In this document: positions 44,011 through 47,330 of the stretch, one piece after another
How the letters are laid out: each line of letters begins with the position of its first letter
Numbering within the stretch: position 1 is the stretch's first letter
Source of the DNA: Clostridia bacterium
GTDB lineage: Bacteria > Bacillota > Clostridia > UMGS1840
Direction of reading: 5' to 3'
Assembly (NCBI GenBank): GCA_017936745.1
Contig: JAGBEY010000019.1
Coordinates: 1-47,330, forward strand
Length of the DNA: 47,330 nucleotides
Position numbers and translations under genes: made by a program
The notes under the pieces: generated by a model
Told to the model about the DNA's origin: nothing
The model's database searches: none
The model's input: only the letters and a program-made list of their open reading frames with translations

Positions 44011-45465
44011 ATGATATTATTAAACAGTGCTCAGGCGAATAAATTAGATGCATTGGGAGAAACCTTCGACCATCTGGATGGAGAACAACTGATGCAAAAT
44101 GCAGCCCGTTCTCTGTACGAAGCAGTGATGCGGGATGTAGACAGAAAAAAGAAAATAGCCATTTTCTGCGGTCGTGGAAAAAACGGCGGAGACGGTTTTT
44201 TGCTGGCGGCAAATTTAATGGCAGAGGAGTATCGTGTGCAGGTGGTGGTGTGCTTTTCGGAGGAGGATAACATCAATCCTCTTACGATGAAAGCAATCAC
44301 GTTTGCACGTCATAAACAGGTATCTATGATTGCACTGGAAGAGTTTAAAGGAGCAGATGTCTGTATTGATGCACTTTTGGGTACAGGTGTAAAGGGAGAA
44401 CTCAGTGGAATTTACTTAAAAGCTGTGGAAGTGATGAATGAGGGGTATGTCCTTTCAGTGGATGTCCCCAGCGGACTCAATTGCGATAACGGAAAGCCCT
44501 GCGGCACTTGTGTCAGAGCAAGCAAAACTTATACCTTAGCGGCACACAAGGTGGGCCTTTGGATTTATCCCGGTAAGGAATTTGCAGGCGAGGTTGAGCT
44601 GTTATCCATCGGGCTGTCTGATGGAGTATATGCCGGGGTAGATACCAGGATGCAGTTAATTGATTCCGAATTGTTTCATAATCTGATTCCTAAGCGACCT
44701 CCCAATTCCCACAAAGGCACATTCGGCAGAGTGGCGGTGTTTGGCGGCAGTAAAGGAATGGCGGGGTCGGTAGTAATGGCGTCCACGGCAGCACTGCACG
44801 CCGGCGCGGGCTACAGCTATGCTGTTGTCCCTGATGAAATCCTCTCCCTTTGTGAACAAAAGCTGACTGAAGTCATTGTAAAGAGCGATAAGGATTATAA
44901 AAAAATGTATGAGCTGGCAGATGTGCTGGTGGTTGGGCCGGGGTATCTGTCAAATTCCGGAATTTCGCATATAATGAAATTGGCACAGCAGGGCAGTAAA
45001 CCTGTCGTCTGCGATGCCGAAGGCTTGAATTACATTAGCCGGGGTCAAAGAGTTTGTCCTATGATTATCACGCCTCATCCCGGTGAATTTGCAAAAATGA
45101 TAGGCTTGTCTACCGAAGAAGTGAATCGTAACCGGATTTATCTATCCGGAAAATATGCCAAAGAAAATAATGTGATTGTGGTTTTAAAAGGTGCTGCAAC
45201 TGTGGTTGCATCTCCCACCGGAGATATCCGCATCAACACGACCGGAAATTCAGGAATGGCAACCGCCGGAAGCGGAGATGTTCTTTCGGGAATTATCGGC
45301 GGAATACTGGCAATGGGAGCATCCCCGTTTGACAGTGCTGTAGCAGGGGTGTATCTTCACGGTCTGGCAGGGGACCTGGCTGCCAAAGAAACTTCGGAAT
45401 ACAGCCTGACGGCAACAAAAATATCAGAGTATATAGGGAAGGCGTTTTTATATGAACAGTTATAA
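44011..45465 (+). CDS. nnr: Bifunctional NAD(P)H-hydrate repair enzyme
   Basis: The 484-residue protein joins an N-terminal NAD(P)HX epimerase (YjeF_N, with GRGKNGGDGFLLAANLM and VDVPSGLNCDNG) to a C-terminal ADP-dependent dehydratase (with TPHPGEFAKMIG, VLKGAATVVASP and the nucleotide loop NSGMATAGSGDVLSG). It repairs hydrated NADH and NADPH. The ATG at 44011 follows AAAGGAGC. The longer frame from 43966 overlaps ppk. The stop overlaps alr by 14 bp, a common nnr-alr arrangement in Firmicutes. Confidence 0.95.
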   Translation: MILLNSAQANKLDALGETFDHLDGEQLMQNAARSLYEAVMRDVDRKKKIAIFCGRGKNGGDGFLLAANLMAEEYRVQVVVCFSEEDNINPLTMKAITFARHKQVSMIALEEFKGADVCIDALLGTGVKGELSGIYLKAVEVMNEGYVLSVDVPSGLNCDNGKPCGTCVRASKTYTLAAHKVGLWIYPGKEFAGEVELLSIGLSDGVYAGVDTRMQLIDSELFHNLIPKRPPNSHKGTFGRVAVFGGSKGMAGSVVMASTAALHAGAGYSYAVVPDEILSLCEQKLTEVIVKSDKDYKKMYELADVLVVGPGYLSNSGISHIMKLAQQGSKPVVCDAEGLNYISRGQRVCPMIITPHPGEFAKMIGLSTEEVNRNRIYLSGKYAKENNVIVVLKGAATVVASPTGDIRINTTGNSGMATAGSGDVLSGIIGGILAMGASPFDSAVAGVYLHGLAGDLAAKETSEYSLTATKISEYIGKAFLYEQL

Positions 45466-46648
45466 ATTATCAAGAGCCTGGGCGGAAATCCACTTAGACC
45501 GGTTTCGTAAAAATTTATCTTCCATTAAGGAATATGTGGGAGAATCCACCAAAGTAATGGCGGTAATTAAAGCGGATGCTTATGGTTGCGGTGTCAACGA
45601 AATTTCCAAGGAGGCGGTAGCGAACGGAGCAGATTATCTTGCTGTTGCTTGTGTAGACGAAGCTAAACAGCTTCGCCGTAACGGAATTGAAGTACCAATT
45701 CTGATTTTGGGAGCAACGCCGCTGGAATGTGTTGAGGATTTGTTTCAATATCGCATTATTCCCACTGTATTTGAGCAAAAGCTTCCGGAGGCAATCAGCA
45801 GCTATGCAAAGCAGCACGGAAAAACTCTGGATATTCATATTAAGGTGGATACGGGAATGGGGCGCCTTGGTTTTCCGTATTATGATGACACTTATCAGTC
45901 CTCTGTGGAAGAAATCCTGAAAATCTCCCGTCTGGATGGTATTCGGATAGAGGGGATTTTCACTCATTTCTCCAATGCAGACTGTCCGGACAGTGAAACA
46001 GTTACCAAACAGCAGTTTGCTCAGTTTACAGATTTAATCGAAAAATTAAAAGAGGCGGGATTAGAAATTCCCATTCGTCATGCAGCCAATTCTGCAGCGA
46101 CCTGTTTGTATCCGGAAATGCATCTGGATATGGTTCGTCCCGGTATTATTCTGTACGGGGAGTATCCATCCCGTTATGTTGAGGAAAGAACCTCGCTGAA
46201 ATTACAGCCGGTAATGGAATTAAAGGCGAGGGTATGGCAGGTTAAGGAGGTACGGCAGGGGCAGGGCATCAGCTATGGAAAAACCTATTGTACCGATTCC
46301 CCAAAAAAGCTTGCCGCAGTTGGAATTGGGTATGCTGATGGGTATTTTCGTACCCTATCCAATAAAATTCGCGTCATTATAAACGGGGAGTTTGCGCCTC
46401 AGGTCGGAAACATCTGTATGGATCAGACTATGGTGGATGTTACGGAGATTCCCTCTGTGTCGTATGGCAACGAGGTCATTCTGGTGGGAAAATCCGGTGA
46501 GAAATCCATTTCCTTTTCCGAAATGGCAGCTCTTTGCGGCAGTATTAACTACGAAATGATGTGTGATACCGGAAAGCGAATTGTGAAAGCATATTTTGAT
46601 GGCAATAAGCTTTTAAAAACGGTTAATTATATGGATAAAATCTGCTGA
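45452..46648 (+). CDS. alr: Alanine racemase
   Basis: The 398-residue PLP enzyme converts L- to D-alanine for peptidoglycan. The cofactor lysine is K40 in MAVIKADAYG, and the catalytic tyrosine is Y275 in GQGISYGKTY from the partner active site. GIGYADGYFRTLSN and GNICMDQTMVDVT are also conserved. It overlaps nnr by 14 bp and is followed by mazF, the same neighbour as in Bacillus subtilis, but without the antitoxin gene in between. Confidence 0.95.
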   Translation: MNSYKLSRAWAEIHLDRFRKNLSSIKEYVGESTKVMAVIKADAYGCGVNEISKEAVANGADYLAVACVDEAKQLRRNGIEVPILILGATPLECVEDLFQYRIIPTVFEQKLPEAISSYAKQHGKTLDIHIKVDTGMGRLGFPYYDDTYQSSVEEILKISRLDGIRIEGIFTHFSNADCPDSETVTKQQFAQFTDLIEKLKEAGLEIPIRHAANSAATCLYPEMHLDMVRPGIILYGEYPSRYVEERTSLKLQPVMELKARVWQVKEVRQGQGISYGKTYCTDSPKKLAAVGIGYADGYFRTLSNKIRVIINGEFAPQVGNICMDQTMVDVTEIPSVSYGNEVILVGKSGEKSISFSEMAALCGSINYEMMCDTGKRIVKAYFDGNKLLKTVNYMDKIC

Positions 46649-46684
46649 TGGACATTCTTTTTGCATATTTGTGATTCCGAAGCA

Positions 46685-46712
46685 ATATGAATTTTTCATA
46701 TGTTTTTATAAA
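46685..46712 (+). other. Weak AT-rich hairpin, possible alr terminator
   Basis: ATATGAA and TTCATAT form a 7-bp stem with a T-rich loop, followed by GTTTTTAT. The stem is too AT-rich for a confident terminator call. Nothing else is seen in 46649-46791: no antitoxin-sized frame with a ribosome site. Confidence 0.35.
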
Positions 46713-46791
46713 AATCAATCATTAATGTATTTTAAGCACACGATCTGGAAAAACTGATATTGAAAATCAGAAATATGGAGTGTGAATCAGT

Positions 46792-47133
46792 GTGCAAGTA
46801 AAACGAGGCGATATTTATTATGCTGATTTAAGCCCCGTGGTCGGCTCGGAGCAGGGCGGTGTCAGACCGGTACTTATTGTTCAGAACGATGTGGGCAATA
46901 AATACAGCCCCACAGTCATTGCTGCAGCGGTAACCAGTCAGCTTAATAAATCAAAATTGCCAACGCATATCGCAATCGATGCAATCAAATACGGATTGCC
47001 TAAAGATTCGGTCATTTTAACCGAACAAATCCGAACGATAGATAAAAGAAGGCTGAAAGAGAAAATCGGCCATATCGACGAAGAATTGATGAACTCTGTG
47101 AACGATGCCTTGTTCGTCAGCTTCGGATTATAG
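46792..47133 (+). CDS. mazF: MazF/PemK-family endoribonuclease toxin (NdoA-like)
   Basis: The 113-residue protein is a typical Maz[28 protein letters not shown] with the conserved Arg, then VIAAAVTSQ and [13 protein letters not shown]. MazF enzymes cut mRNA at short sites and are usually held by a MazE-type antitoxin encoded just upstream. Here the 143 bp between alr and mazF hold no such gene. The start is GTG at 46792 with GGAG about 11 bases upstream. A terminator follows. An antitoxin elsewhere, or a toxin tamed in another way, is possible. Confidence 0.93.
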   Translation: MQVKRGDIYYADLSPVVGSEQGGVRPVLIVQNDVGNKYSPTVIAAAVTSQLNKSKLPTHIAIDAIKYGLPKDSVILTEQIRTIDKRRLKEKIGHIDEELMNSVNDALFVSFGL

Positions 47134-47136
47134 CAG

Positions 47137-47172
47137 AAAAGACCGGCGGAATTCTCTGTCGGTCTTTCATTA
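47137..47172 (+). terminator. Terminator after mazF
   Basis: AAAGACCGGC pairs with GTCGGTCTTT, with one G-U pair, followed by a weak T-rich tail (CATTATCT). Confidence 0.65.
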
Positions 47173-47209
47173 TCTGTAATATACTATTATATATACCGCA
47201 AAATTGTAA

Positions 47210-47330
47210 GGGATTTTACGAAATCTTAGAACGGTCGTTGACGGCGACTGCGAATTTGAGGTCCTGACCTTCGATTCAAAATCTGGTAAGGAAACGTTCT
47301 GGCACACTGCGTCCCACCTTATGGCGCAGG
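47210..47330 (+). pseudogene. thrS: 5'-truncated threonyl-tRNA synthetase reading frame running off the window
   Basis: Translated in frame from 47210, the end of the window reads NLRTVVDGDCEFEVLTFD (from 47222), then KETFWHTASHLMAQ. This is the junction of the TGS and second additional domains of ThrRS (HTASH motif). A TAA at 47207-47209 lies directly upstream in frame, and no ATG, GTG or TTG opens the frame before Met at 47321, so ~35-50 N-terminal residues are missing. The base composition changes at about 47220 to more GC-rich. It may be a thrS lacking its start, a remnant, or a chimeric contig end. Because the gene continues past 47330, its state cannot be judged. Confidence 0.55.

Noticed and set aside
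46649..46791. MazE-type antitoxin gene upstream of mazF
   Set aside because: No open frame with a start, ribosome site and suitable length exists in this gap.

Overview
The window looks like a contig piece from an endospore-forming Firmicute of the class Clostridia. Support comes from sporulation genes (ylbJ, yqfC, yqfD), T-box control of an aminoacyl-tRNA synthetase operon, AGGAGG-type ribosome binding sites, and near-consensus SigA promoters (TTGACA, 17 bp, TATAAT) in front of many operons. I could not run a search, so no species is named.

Layout. 1-2212: a P-loop ATPase gene and a YtqA/YhcC-type radical SAM gene. 2213-2764: a 136-bp element with 15-bp terminal inverted repeats, then two strong promoters feeding a 948-residue S-layer (SLH) protein with strongly biased codon use. 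5721-6233: seven tandem ~73-bp repeats. 6239-11068: an M14 peptidase, TspO, sporulation genes ylbJ, yqfC and yqfD, and phoH. 11092-13998: tRNA-Pro(UGG) with a ~2.7-kb serine-recombinase element inserted at its 3' end, carrying one unknown membrane-protein gene. 14081-20436: L-asparaginase, divergent from a T-box-controlled operon of an AspRS-GatC fusion, a GatA-like protein without its catalytic triad, and an intact GatB. 20512-22892: alanyl-tRNA editing protein and an ASCH-Nudix fusion. 22982-29223: a three-gene cluster (TerB-type membrane protein, ATPase, DEAD/DEAH helicase) matching the Shango anti-phage system. 29246-36563: a long-type IleRS followed by a four-gene sugar ABC importer. 36562-41756 (minus strand): ValRS, a small polynucleotide-kinase-like protein and an ABC exporter. 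41813-47172: ppk, nnr, alr and a solitary mazF. The window ends inside a thrS-like reading frame whose 5' part is missing.

The most notable system is the Asp/Asn-tRNA block. GatC is fused to the C-terminus of AspRS, which has the His31 signature of non-discriminating AspRS. GatA has lost the Lys, the cis-Ser and the nucleophilic Ser of the amidase family, while GatB looks complete. The divergent neighbour is an asparaginase, which releases aspartate and ammonia. I infer, without proof, a tethered Asn-tRNA-forming complex that may not hydrolyse glutamine itself. The second highlight is the Shango-like defence cluster, with a three-helix membrane anchor on the TerB protein and an acidic repeat tail on the ATPase.
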